This document shows positions 9,767-20,038 of a stretch of 64,000 bases of DNA, piece after piece; position 1 is the stretch's first letter; each line of letters opens with the position of its first letter. The DNA lies in NCBI GenBank assembly GCA_900291925.1, contig UWYS01000008.1, positions 558,001-622,000 of the forward strand. Reading direction: 5' to 3'. The notes under the pieces are model-generated. The model was given only the letters and a program-made list of their open reading frames with translations. It was not told the origin of the DNA and did no database searches. Source of the DNA: Thecaphora thlaspeos. Lineage: Eukaryota > Basidiomycota > Ustilaginomycetes > Urocystidales > Glomosporiaceae. Made by a program: the position numbers and the translations under genes.

Positions 9767-11769
9767 CTAAGCTCGCATCCTTGCCGGGACCCAGCGTCGG
9801 ATCGCCACCTCCTTGACCGCATAGCTGTTGCCCGCCCTGAGCTCATCGACGAACCGCTGCGGCGACCCTAGCGTCTCCGGCGGACACCGCTTCATCGAAG
9901 GCACAAACACGTGAGCCAAAATCAACGTCTGAGCGCAAGAAGAGCACAGAGGGGAGGGACGGGGTCAAGGCGAGAGTCATACCTCGTCAGCTACGGCTCG
10001 CTCTCCTGCAGTCCTGCCAGCCGCTCTGACCCTCGACGGTCGAGCACCGCGCAACTCACCTTGAGCACTTGGGTGTTGACCCTGTTCATCGTGCTGAACC
10101 ACGTCCACGGCTTCGGACCGAGGCTGGGATGAGAAGCAAAAGGACTCGACTGCAAGTCGTCGGGATCCTCGTAGGAAGGAATCACAAGGACGGCGAACCT
10201 GGACGTGGGGAGCGAGGGGCGCGTGAGAGGGTGTCAGTGTAAACGTGTGTGCGTGGACGTGTGCGTCAGCTTGCTCGTTCCGCAGCGGCGATCCCGAGCT
10301 TCGCCGCGCCGCGTCGTCGAGGCAGACAGCCGCCGTGGACTCACTCGGCATGCGAAAAGACCGGCCCCCTCTTGTACAGCAGGTAGTCGGCGCAGAACTT
10401 GATGCCCGTCTTGACGACCCAGCCGAGCGAGCGGAAGTGGTGGTAGGCGATGTAGTTGATCAGGAACGGATTGTCCGGCCGCGCGTAAAGGCGTGCGAGG
10501 TGCTGGTCGGCCAGCCCTTGCTCCTTGAGCGCCAGCAACGGCGGCGGCAGCGACGACTGGAGGCACAGCGTGTAGAGCTCGTCGATCGTCAGCGTGCGGC
10601 TGGCCGCCCCCTCTTTGACCGCCTTGACCTCAAGGCAGCCGAGCATCCCCGCCAGGAAAAATGTCTCCTGGAGCGAGAGCTGCATCCTCTCCATGTCGAC
10701 GACGTTAATCTCGGCGTCCTTGTCGAGCTCGACCGTATCCCTGTTTTGCGCCGCCAGCGCCTCGGCCTTTTTGGCCGCGTTCGCCTTGACCTCTTCGGAA
10801 AAGTACTTGAGGCCCTTGATTCGCGCCTGGCCTGGGACGATGTCTGGGATCTCTTCGTCGCCCTTCCACAGCGCGGGCGAGGCGGCAGGTCTGCCGGGGT
10901 CCGTTGCGGCGGCAGCGTCGTCGTCGGCATCGTCGTCGTCCATCTGGTCCTCTATCTGCTTCTCGATGTCGGCCATGATCCGGTCGTGTCCGGCGCCGCC
11001 TTGCCGATCCCCGTCCAGCACCTCTCCGCCGAGCGCGGTGATGCCGTCGGGAAGCTGTTGCCCCGCCCGAACGGCCGCCCGGGCCCTTTCGATCTTGAGC
11101 GCCTTTCGTTCCTCTCGTCGCTGTGCCGTCAGCTGCTCCGCGGTGAGCACTATGACGGGGCGAGGGGAGAGATCCGGGAAGGGAAACAGAGGCCGGTCAG
11201 TCTGAAGGTGGCCAGGGGAGGCGATCGATGTGGATGTCACGTCGCCGCAGCCGCCACTCACTTCCTTTCCGCATCGCATCGATCTCGCCGATCTTGCGCT
11301 GCCGCCAGGTGGGTTCGGAGCGGGAGAGGTTTCCCTTTCCAAAGAACCCGCGACGCCACAGCACCTCGACGCCCCGATCCATGTTCGTCATCCAGACGGT
11401 CTGCGTCCGACTATCATAGAGCGCCGTTACAATTTCGTCGTCATCGTTGCCGTCCTGCTCGTGCGCTTTGTAGGTCGAAGCACGGCTCGAGGAGGCCGAG
11501 GATGAGGCTTGGCTGGACGAAGCGCCGCCCTGATAGAGACCGAGGCTGAGGAGGTAGAGCAGGGATCTCACCAGCGTGGTCGAGGGCGACGATGTGGTCG
11601 GCTTGTCCGAGGTCGACGGAGCGTCGAGCGTCGGTGGCAGCAGCTTGGCGTAAGTCTGGTTCTTGAGTGCAGTGGCCTTCTTGCCGGCGCCCGTGACACG
11701 AGAGGGCGTCTGCACTCGTTGCGGGTTGTTGTAGGCCCAGCCGGTGCTGTTGCGCATCTGCTTGGGCAT
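9767..11769 (-). CDS. sen2: tRNA-splicing endonuclease catalytic subunit Sen2
   Basis: Four exons (11769-11262, 11149-10345, 10198-10060, 9928-9767) join in phase to 537 residues. The C-terminal part is the tRNA-intron endonuclease fold: a hydrophobic helix region, then KFCADYLLYKRGPVFSHAEF. Tyr428 and His436 match in spacing the catalytic Tyr/His pair of yeast Sen2, and a lysine in TQVLKTLILAHVF (residue 484) completes the triad. The N-terminal third is Ser/Thr-rich, but WMTNMDRGVEVLWRRGFFGKG is the typical Sen2 entry motif. Sen2 cuts the 5' splice site of pre-tRNAs in a complex with Sen34, Sen54 and Sen15. The complete triad argues for an active enzyme. An intron-bearing tRNA, the substrate type, lies about 4.4 kb away; this is probably coincidental. 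Confidence 0.92.
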
Positions 11770-12333
11770 CGCGACCTCTGTATCGTATTGGTGGCGTCCA
11801 GTCGTGATGCGATCGCTGCCAATGTACCGAAGGTCGAGGCGGGGTCCCGAGGAAGGATGCGGAGGAAGGTACGAGGAGTGTGGGTCTACATTTCGTCCTC
11901 GCTGTCGGCGAATCTAGGAGAAGAAAAAAATGCGGTCGCCCCAAGTGGAGAAGCGCATCCTCGCGCCTCACCACGTAAGCATGACTGGCCAATCCGGCGG
12001 CGGGCGGGAGCGTACGTCTCTCAACCCCTCCGGAACGACCACGTCTTGCCACGTCTTGCCACGTCTTGCCACGTCTTGCTCCGAATCCGCAGGGAGACGA
12101 GTCAGCGAGAAGGCGCACACGCGGTCGCATCGAGGCGCTACTGTACGAGGACGGGGAGAAGAGCCATGCGTTTGATCCACACCCGCGACGCCGTATGGTC
12201 TGATGTACTAGCACCCCCCGCTATATTAGTACACGTGCTCGAATTAGAAGGGGAGGAGGGAGAAGAGATGTATATACAGTTCGCATGCGTGCGCGAAAGA
12301 CGAGCACCGGGGTGAGAGGGCAAGCGGGGCGCC
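11770..12333. other. Sen2 upstream region / Tay1-like 3' flank
   Basis: Non-coding gap between two minus-strand genes. It should contain the Sen2 promoter. The notable element is a four-copy 10-bp tandem repeat, listed separately. Confidence 0.55.
12039..12078. repeat. four tandem copies of CCACGTCTTG
   Basis: Four exact 10-bp copies lie head to tail about 270 bp upstream of the Sen2 start codon. The unit contains CACGT. A 10-bp period puts each copy on nearly the same face of the helix, as in clustered protein-binding sites; that function is inferred. Confidence 0.8.
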
Positions 12334-15300
12334 TCACTCGCTGAGGTAGCCCGTGCCGAACTCGTTGGCGCCCGATAAGAGCCATCCGCTGCGGGGGCCG
12401 CCGCCGCCACCACCGCTGCCATGGCCATTTACATTGCTGCTGTTGTGGTTCGATCCCATCGGGCTGGCCGCGGCGAGCGAAGGACTCGAGTGCAGGCCTT
12501 CGAGGTAAAGGTGCTCGAGACGGTCCAGCGAGCCGCTCGAGGCCCACAGAGATGCCGCATTGGTCGCGTTCGAGTTTAGCGGGGCGCCATCGTGGGTGAA
12601 CGAGTTGAGCAGCGTGGACGGGGTGATCGTCGTGCTGGCCGCGTCGTTGGAGAGGAAGCCACGGAGAATCTGCGGCCGCTGGCCCAGGTAGCTGACGCTG
12701 GCGGACCGTGCGGCAGCCGGCGATGCCAACGCCACCAGAGTGTCCACGGCGGGCGCGTCGCCGAGCCTCGGCCAGCCCGATGCGGTCTGTTCCCCGTCCT
12801 GCTGGCTGCCCGGAGCGAAAGGCGCACTGCTGAAGGCGGTCTCACGGTGCGAAGATGCCGATTGCGCCTGCTGCGTGTGCTCAAGCGTCGCCGTCCGCGG
12901 CTGCGCGGGACGATCAATGCTCGCTGCCAGGCCGGATGTCGACCAAGGCGGGTTCGCCTGCTCGAGCTGGTTGAAGAGCTCCTGCGCCTCGGCATAGAGG
13001 CGGGCCGGCGAACGGTCCAGATCGGCCAGAGCCGCGAGGTCGATGTCGTCGTAGGAATACATCTGCTGAGTCTGGGCCTGCTGGTGTTGATGATGCTGCT
13101 GCTGAGATGCGACCCTCGCCTCGGCGGCAAAGGCCGCCGACGACGAGGCGGAAACGTCGGGCAACGATGCTGCGTAGGGCGAGTCCACCGCCGTCGACAG
13201 AAGATCTAGCTGCTGCAGGCCAGACAGCATGGAGATGGAGCTGGCATCGGCCAAGCCCGCGGTCGCCGGCGCGCCAGAGCCCTCGCCAGAGCCCTCGCCA
13301 GAGCCGCGCGCAAAGTACTCTGCCGTTCCCTGGCTCAGCATGGCCGCCGCCGGCACAGAGTTCCTGCGCTCTCCATTGAAGAGCTGCGGCCTCTGGAGGT
13401 CCGGAGCCGAGTCCGTGGACGCAAACGCCGGGGCCGCATCGCTGCCAATGATGCCGTCCGTGTTGCGCAGCGTGTCGTTCGACCGTTTGCGACGCAGGTC
13501 GAAACCGGTTTCGGCGAGCGAGGGGAAGAAGGCGGACGAGTCGAGACCCAGCGTGGCGTCGAGGTTGAACGAAGCGGCCTCGAGCAGATCCTGGACGCTG
13601 CGCGAGGCCGGATCGCTCAAACGACGCGCCCCGGCCTGCGGAGCCGCATCGGTCGGCGGTGGCGGCGTGGGGCATGGGTTGGTCGCTGCTTGGCCGATGC
13701 CGAAGGACCCGTGGGTCGCCGTCTCCCGCCGCACGGGAGACCACGACGCGCTACCGGACTCGGCGCCGCGCTGCCGCTCCTGCGGCTCCAGCGACATCAT
13801 GCGGCCCCGCTCCTCGTCGGCAGAGCTCTGCGGCCGCGCGCTCGTCTCCGAGACTGCCGGACTCGCCTCAAAGTTGCTGGCACTGCGGCTGTGAAGGCTG
13901 CTGGCGACGCTGTGCTGCCCGCTGTCGGCCCTCTCTGCGGAGATGTTCGGGTCGGAGGCAAAGTCAGACATCGAGTCGAAGAGCGCGTTGAGGTTGTTGA
14001 CCGAGTAGTTTCGGAGGTGGAGGTCGCCGGCCCACTTGTGGTGCGAGAGCGGAGTAGACGAGAGGGCTCCACCGACCGCGTCGGCGCTGCGTCCCTGCCC
14101 GTTTGCATTGAAGCTCCAGCCGTTTGCCCAGCCGGATCCGCTGGTGGTGCCGGGCGGTCCGAGCGGATCCAGAAGATCCTGCAGAGGATCGAGGGACGCG
14201 TCCATCGCCGTGAACCACACGCCCCTAGAGGCGGTCGCAGCGGCCTGTGGGATGGCGATACCGCTGGAGTTGCCACCGCTGCCGGTGCCGCTGTCGATGC
14301 CCCTGACGCCGACGCTGGCTCCTCCACCGTCCGCTGCGCGTCCACCTTCGGCCTGGGTGGGGTCGCAGTGATCTGTGGGCGATCCGGTCGGCTGGCCCCG
14401 TGCGAGCTGTCCCTCTGGTTGCCTCGGCAGCGCCTCGGGCAGACTGTGGTTACACGGCGAAACCGACTGCTCGTCCAGTTGCGACCTGCCCATCTGACCA
14501 GTCTGTCCGGCGACCTCGTGGCTCCACATCTGGAGGTTGGGGTAGTCGATTTGGCTGTAAACTGAAGAGCGAGGGGTGTTGAGGCTAGCCGCAGACACAT
14601 CGCTAGGAGTCGACTGCTGGCCGAGCCAAAAGTTGCCGGTCGGCATGGGCACGGGCATCGGCAGGGGATCGTCGACGTCCATCGCGACGGCGACTTTGTG
14701 CGGGTTGCTGGCCTGGCTGTCAGGCCTGTGGCCGAGGTGCGACGACGACCGATCATAGCCCATCCAGCTCGCTTCGCTGCTCGAGCTCGCGTTGCTTGCC
14801 AGGTGCGCCAGAGGGGGACGCTCCGAGGAGTTGCCGCTCGAGGGCTGCGACTGATCGTGACCGTAGACCTGGCCTGGTGCGAGATTTTGATGATGGCCGT
14901 GACCGTGACCGTGGCCGTGAATATGAGCGTGGCCATGGCTGTGCACAGACGGCATCCGCTCCAGGGCGGAGCTCTTGCCGGTACGGGTGCTGTGGCTCCG
15001 CCTCTTGTGCGAGGCGGCGTCCTTGGGCTTGCCGGCGTGGCACCTGCTCTCTTCTGCAGAGGCGGCCTTGGCGTGGCTGATGGGCGGCAGGTCGCCCTCG
15101 CTCGGCGGCGTATTGCGGCCGTGGATGCTACTTGCCTCCGACTGCGTGGCGGTGCTGTTGACGCTGGCCTTTCGCAGCTGCTCGAACAGGCTGCCGACCG
15201 ACTTGCGGTTGTGGGCGGTGTCCGCTAGGCCGTAAGGAAGCGGCATCGTGTTGGCCGAGACGTACTGGGGCCGCTGGGGAAGCGGCGGTTGCGTTCCGGT

Positions 15301-16404
15301 GTCGTCGGTGCCAGTCGTGCTCTGCTGAAGCTTGGAGTGTGAACCCCGAAAGGCTGAGCCGAGGGAGCTGGATCGGGTCAGCAAGGCGCCGCCGGCGTCC
15401 CTGGCAGGTCGGCCGCCAAGGAGGTGCTCGTTGCCATCCGTCAGATTTCCGTGATCCGTCAGGTGTCCGTCGCTGGCGTCGCTCATGCTGTATTCGGCGT
15501 GCCCGCCGTCGAACGACGCGCCGCCCTCGGCGGCGGCGGTGAGGGGGAAAGCCGCACGGAGCGACGAGGGCGGCTCGTCGTCCGCCGCCCTGCCATCGCC
15601 CGGCGGGCGCTCCTTCTTGCACTTGGTCAGCCGGGGCTTGAAGCCGGCCCTCTCGTAATCTTCGGGGAAGGCGTTCCGGAAGCGGTCGCGAAGGTCGATG
15701 GCGCGACGCTGGCTCTCAAAGGCCGGGTCCTTTGCGATGAGGGCCCAGTGCGAGCCGTGCTCAAGGTAGCCACGCTTAAGGGCGGCGTCTTCCTCGGCGG
15801 AGAATGGCCGCCTCTCCTTGGCCTTGCCCTTTTCGAAGATGCTCTTGCCCTTGGCGTCCTTTCCGCGGACCGCCTTGCTGAGGTGCGTCTTGGCGTTGGG
15901 GTACAGCTCGTGATAGGTGTCGGGGAAGTAGGTGCGGAAGCGATCCTTGAGGTCGCCGGCCGAACGGTCCGAAAATTGCTGGCACAGCTCAGGATCGGAG
16001 AGGATTCTTTTCCAGTTACCGACGCCGTGCTTGTTGCAGCCGTCGACCAACGCCTGGGTCTCTTGCAGCGACCACTTGTGCTTGGTAGAACGGGCGCCGT
16101 CCGACGCCTTGCGGGGCAGGGCAAGGGCCGTGGCGCGCGTATGAGGCCCGGTCGCCGGGTCTGACTCGAGTCCATGATCCTGGCCGGAAGGTCGAGGGTC
16201 TGCGTGTGCAGAAAAGCCGAAGGAAAGGTCTGCCGTCGCATCCTGCTGCGCGCTGAGGAATAGCTGGGCGGCATTCTGCAGGGATTCGATTGGAAAGGAT
16301 TGATCGGACCGGCCGGGAGCCGGCCCACCGGTATCGTCAGGGGGTTCCTGGTCGTCCATCTGCAGTTCCGCCTGCTGGAAGTCGGCCTCTAGCTGCGAGT
16401 TCAT
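12334..16404 (-). CDS. tay1: Tay1-like double-Myb telomere-binding protein
   Basis: Single-exon gene of 1356 codons. Two Myb/SANT repeats lie near the N-terminus: residues about 109-162 (KHKWSLQETQALVDGCNKHG, ending LKDRFRTYFPD) and about 198-247 (RRPFSAEEDAALKRGYLEHG, ending LRDRFRNAFPEDY). The KDRFR/RDRFR segments fit the telobox-type recognition helix of telomere-repeat binders. Paired N-terminal Mybs with a long tail resemble Tay1, described in Yarrowia and Ustilago as binding TTAGGG repeats. The remaining 1100 residues are low-complexity Ser/Ala/Gly/Gln sequence with a His-Gly repeat (about 15 residues, near 14885-14930) and a SGEG tandem repeat (near 13285-13310). No TRFH domain is recognised. 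A generic two-Myb transcription regulator is the alternative. Confidence 0.78.
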   Translation of the reverse strand: MNSQLEADFQQAELQMDDQEPPDDTGGPAPGRSDQSFPIESLQNAAQLFLSAQQDATADLSFGFSAHADPRPSGQDHGLESDPATGPHTRATALALPRKASDGARSTKHKWSLQETQALVDGCNKHGVGNWKRILSDPELCQQFSDRSAGDLKDRFRTYFPDTYHELYPNAKTHLSKAVRGKDAKGKSIFEKGKAKERRPFSAEEDAALKRGYLEHGSHWALIAKDPAFESQRRAIDLRDRFRNAFPEDYERAGFKPRLTKCKKERPPGDGRAADDEPPSSLRAAFPLTAAAEGGASFDGGHAEYSMSDASDGHLTDHGNLTDGNEHLLGGRPARDAGGALLTRSSSLGSAFRGSHSKLQQSTTGTDDTGTQPPLPQRPQYVSANTMPLPYGLADTAHNRKSVGSLFEQLRKASVNSTATQSEASSIHGRNTPPSEGDLPPISHAKAASAEESRCHAGKPKDAASHKRRSHSTRTGKSSALERMPSVHSHGHAHIHGHGHGHGHHQNLAPGQVYGHDQSQPSSGNSSERPPLAHLASNASSSSEASWMGYDRSSSHLGHRPDSQASNPHKVAVAMDVDDPLPMPVPMPTGNFWLGQQSTPSDVSAASLNTPRSSVYSQIDYPNLQMWSHEVAGQTGQMGRSQLDEQSVSPCNHSLPEALPRQPEGQLARGQPTGSPTDHCDPTQAEGGRAADGGGASVGVRGIDSGTGSGGNSSGIAIPQAAATASRGVWFTAMDASLDPLQDLLDPLGPPGTTSGSGWANGWSFNANGQGRSADAVGGALSSTPLSHHKWAGDLHLRNYSVNNLNALFDSMSDFASDPNISAERADSGQHSVASSLHSRSASNFEASPAVSETSARPQSSADEERGRMMSLEPQERQRGAESGSASWSPVRRETATHGSFGIGQAATNPCPTPPPPTDAAPQAGARRLSDPASRSVQDLLEAASFNLDATLGLDSSAFFPSLAETGFDLRRKRSNDTLRNTDGIIGSDAAPAFASTDSAPDLQRPQLFNGERRNSVPAAAMLSQGTAEYFARGSGEGSGEGSGAPATAGLADASSISMLSGLQQLDLLSTAVDSPYAASLPDVSASSSAAFAAEARVASQQQHHQHQQAQTQQMYSYDDIDLAALADLDRSPARLYAEAQELFNQLEQANPPWSTSGLAASIDRPAQPRTATLEHTQQAQSASSHRETAFSSAPFAPGSQQDGEQTASGWPRLGDAPAVDTLVALASPAAARSASVSYLGQRPQILRGFLSNDAASTTITPSTLLNSFTHDGAPLNSNATNAASLWASSGSLDRLEHLYLEGLHSSPSLAAASPMGSNHNSSNVNGHGSGGGGGGPRSGWLLSGANEFGTGYLSE

Positions 16405-18777
16405 GATGGGCGCACGTTCTGAGTGGGGGCGAGACGGTCAGCTGGCAGGAGGGCGCGATGCCCTCACTGCGCCGACAAGAGGGGCCGATAAGAATGGCTG
16501 GCTACGATCCGGTGCGGTGCGGTGCGATGTGTGGATGGCTGGCGGGAGATTGGCAGGTTGTAGGTAGCAGGATAGACCAGGGTTGATATGTAGATTGCGG
16601 TGCAAAAGGATGGGAGAGCGCGGTGCTGAGGCCCACCCCTTTTGGCAACGCTGTTAGTGCGTGTGGAAAGGCATCAGGTGCTTGCAGAAGACGTGGGCCG
16701 GGACGCAAAGGAGTCGGCGTTGGGCTTGCTGGCTGGGCAGAAGGGAGTGGGAGATAGCGAAGGAAGGGGGGATGATGGGCGTGGTCGAGACCAGAAGGAC
16801 TCGTCGATGAGGGGAAAGCCAGAGGCAGGCGGAGTGGGGCTGCCAGGCGAGCGGAAAGGTGTGTGAGTGGTGTCTACCTGACGCTCTCTCTCTCTCTCTC
16901 TCTCGCCGAGGAGCCGGGGGTGAGGCGCCGACCTTTTTTCGACGGCGCCGGCGGGGCCTCGAGGCAAAGCGGGCAAGCGGGCAAGCGAGGAAAGGCCAGC
17001 GAGGGGCCTCCGCCATCTGCCGTTTGATCCATCAACGTATGTACCCTCTTTCTTCCTCCCGGTCCCCTGGCATTGCACAGCGCATCACGCTCGCTCGTCC
17101 CTCGTGCTCAGGCGACGTCGAACCATGCCCCCCCCCTGTCTCCAGACACCAGCGACGGCAAAGGCCGGACGATCGTCCGCGGCTGGACGGTGGGCCTGCT
17201 GTTGACTGCTTGCTGACGAGACGGCTGCTGAGCGGTTTCTTGCACGCTGCTGGTCTCTCGTGTGCGTGACGGCGGGATCGGAGCGTCTGTTTGCCAGCCT
17301 GTCCTTGATGGGCTGAGCCTCATTGCGGCAGAAAGCGCTCCTGCTATGCCTCTGTTCCACTCTGACTCTAGCCCCCCTCTGCCGCTGCGGCTTGTCCTCT
17401 TGCCTGGGTCGCAAAGGCATGCTGTCAAGGCTCTCCTCCCCCGTCAGATCGGTTCTCCTCTCTACGGCGCTTCCCGCCGTGTGCGGCGCCATCTGCGACG
17501 TGCATTGGCTGTCGTCCTTGCGGAAGCCTGCCTGCTTGCTTCGTTTGGCTGGAATCAACGGCTGCCGTTGGCTCGTCATCTGAGGCCCTTTTGCGCAAAA
17601 TCGAGGCGGCCAGCCAGTGCACATACATACAGAGTAGACCACTGAGTCGCCGTAAATAGGCATCCTTCGTCATCTCGAGGTCCTTGCGTGCTTGCTTGTT
17701 CCTTCTTGACCTTGTACCCTCGTCGGCATGAAAGCAAGCTGGACCTGCGCTGCCAATCGCTCGCTTTACCAGGACAATCAGTCGACGCTCCCGGAGGTCT
17801 GTGGGCTGCCAGTGTACACGGTAGGTGCTGCTAGCGTCGCGAGCACCTCGAACATCCGGCCGAAGTGCGAATCGCTCCTCTCGTGCTAGGCAGCGGCGGC
17901 TACGCATCTCAACACCATCCGTGGGAGGCGCTGGCGCTGAGACCAATCTGTCATGAAACGCCCCAGCCTACTCTGGTCTTGTTCCGTGCGGCAGATTACA
18001 GGCACAACAAATGGGCAGGTCTCTGAAGCCGGGGACTGCAGATCCCTGGGCGTATGTGCGCTCTGAGTGAGTTGTGCGCTGGCTGCTCGTGATGCCCTGG
18101 TGGCAGCTCGCCGCTCGACGTAGCAAGCACGGTGTACAGAGCGAGGAAAGGACGCAGGCCGGCGGCAGAGAGAAGAACGGTCAAGCACCGCCTGGCTTGA
18201 CCCCCATCGAACCCTAGACCCTCCCCCGCCGGCGGACAAGAGGTTGCTGCACGAGCAACCAGAGCCATCAAGTACTGTACCTTACGCTGGTGTCCTGTCT
18301 GTCGCTCTGCATCGAGAGGTCGCTGGTCGCTGGGCAGGCGCAACTGTCTCGGCGCCAGAGCGTTGTCCGCGGTCGACCAGGCATCACAGTCTAGTAGTGA
18401 CCTGACCGGAACCGCATCGATGTGGAAAGTACCAGCGCTCAAGGTAGGATTGGGACAGCGAGGGTGACGTCAACGAGGAAGTGGTAGCGACTCTGTCGAC
18501 CTCTAAGACACTACTAGACCAAGGCTGTCACTGAGACTGACATACAGATCGAGGCGAAGCAAAGCAGCACCCGCTACAGTAGTTGACTTCATCCGATATC
18601 TCACTCGGCGTAGTCGACGAGACGAATACAGTAGAGCCGCGAGCTAGGCATCGCTCCCTGCTTGGCTGGAACGCACAGTTTGAGGGGTGGCGAAAGATCA
18701 GACCGTCGATCTGACGGAAGTACAACAGACGGGCTGGGATCTGTGTACAGTACCGTGCGGACAAGTGGGAGCCATCG
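16405..18777. other. gene-poor stretch; one doubtful coding region
   Basis: 16405-17000 is the leader and promoter side of the Tay1-like gene, with a CT microsatellite near 16885-16903 and GGTGC triplication near 16511-16525. Between about 17425 and 18400 on the minus strand there are protein-like pieces: an ATG at about 18390 followed by a GTAAGG donor near 18287, and a frame with WQPTDLRERRLIVLVKRAIG around 17755-17815. I could not join them into one consistent gene, so none is called. Confidence 0.35.
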
Positions 18778-20038
18778 TCAGAAACACGCATGCTGGTGGT
18801 CCTCTATCTCGCTCGCGAGAGCTTGAAGAGCTCGATCGAGGCTGGCCTCGTTCCGCGTGAGGAGCTGGCATGCTCGTCGAATCCAAGCTCCGATATCAGA
18901 ATCGTCGTCGTCGTCATCATAGTCGTTGACCCCTGTGTCGTCCAGGCGCTGCGACGGCGTCGCTGGTGTCGTCGCGCTCCCTTCGCTACGGAGTCCCGTT
19001 AGGGCGTCCGCACGAGCGACACACCTAGTCTCAGTGAGCTGGCGGTCATCCTCGGGCTGGTCGATGAGAGCTGTGCCGCCGGAAACGCATTGGGGTTCCA
19101 GCTGCACGATATAGCTGTCGGCCTGCTCGAGGAAGGGAAACAGCCGACGATGTCAGTCGGAAGGCCCGACACCGAGCAAAGGGATGGTAACGGAACACTG
19201 TCGCACCTGGATCAACGAGATAAAGACGTCGCTGTCCCCGGGATTGGCAAACATCAGCTGGCATCGGCGCCACTGCTGGAACTCAGGCGAGTCCAGAGAT
19301 ACGCAGGACCGTCCTGTCAGCATGGAGTCAGTCGTGACCGCCGACAAGCAGGGCTGGTCTGAGGACGGTGAAGCATCGTTGACTCTACCTTTGCCGTCCC
19401 ACGAAGATCCTTGTAGCGCAACCCGACGAGGTCCGCCCGATGGACCACGCTGAGCACCGGCCCGTAACGTCCTTCGCGCTCAGCGGCCTGGATCAGGGCG
19501 ACCACATCGATCTCCTCCTGATGACGGGGAGGGGTCGGAGAGGTTGCCGCAGTTCAGCGTCCAGGGAGCATTCAAGCGTCAGAGGTCGCACTCCTACACC
19601 ACACCCCGCGCTCCATTGTCGGACCCGTGACGAGGAGGGAGAGATGAAACCTTTGCGTACCAGGAGGATGCTCGAGGCCGATGCGGACGCCACCGTCGAC
19701 GTCACAGCGTCGCTCACAGAGAACGACACGGTGATACGCAGCTGCCTCGACGGACGGCTCGGCGCGCGGTCGAGCTCGAGGAGCGGCTGCCTTACGACCG
19801 TGTCGAAACATGCGTTTGACTCGATTGGCAACGCTGGTCGTTGCCGTCGTGTTTGCTGTTGAGCCGTCGCGGCGAACCGGACAGCACAGCTGAGCAGCGG
19901 CTGGTCAAAGTGCTGCCACGAGAGGCGGCGCTCGTCTACGCTCTGGACCGACGGCTCTGACGTCTTCGTCGCCAGGCCGCGAGAGACCTTTGTCAGGCGG
20001 CAAGACCAGATGGTAGTCGACTCGGTCGTGCTCGTCAT
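18778..20038 (-). CDS. four-exon unknown gene, possibly meiotic Rec114-like
   Basis: Four segments join in phase with usable splice sites: 20038-19661, 19517-19403, 19313-19207 and 19122-18778, giving 314 residues. Donors read GTACGC, GTGGGA and GTGCGA; acceptors read TCAG, ACAG and GCAG. The N-terminal half has alternating hydrophobic strands (LSWQHFDQPLLSCAVRF, LRITVSFSV). The middle reads LSVVHRADLVGLRYKDL and then CQLMFANPGDSDVFISLI. This looks like the end of a PH-type fold. An acidic linker (seven D in eight residues) precedes a C-terminal helix (WIRRACQLLTRNEASLDRAL). A PH fold followed by a disordered linker and a C-terminal helix is the layout of Rec114, the partner of Mei4 in meiotic break formation. 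Family assignment is inference from pattern only. The second donor is the weakest; an alternative GTAGAG 12 bp downstream breaks the frame. Confidence 0.45.

Noticed and set aside
10245..11549. 434-codon plus-strand frame across Sen2
   Set aside because: It overlaps conserved Sen2 exons and splice sites and shows no domain.
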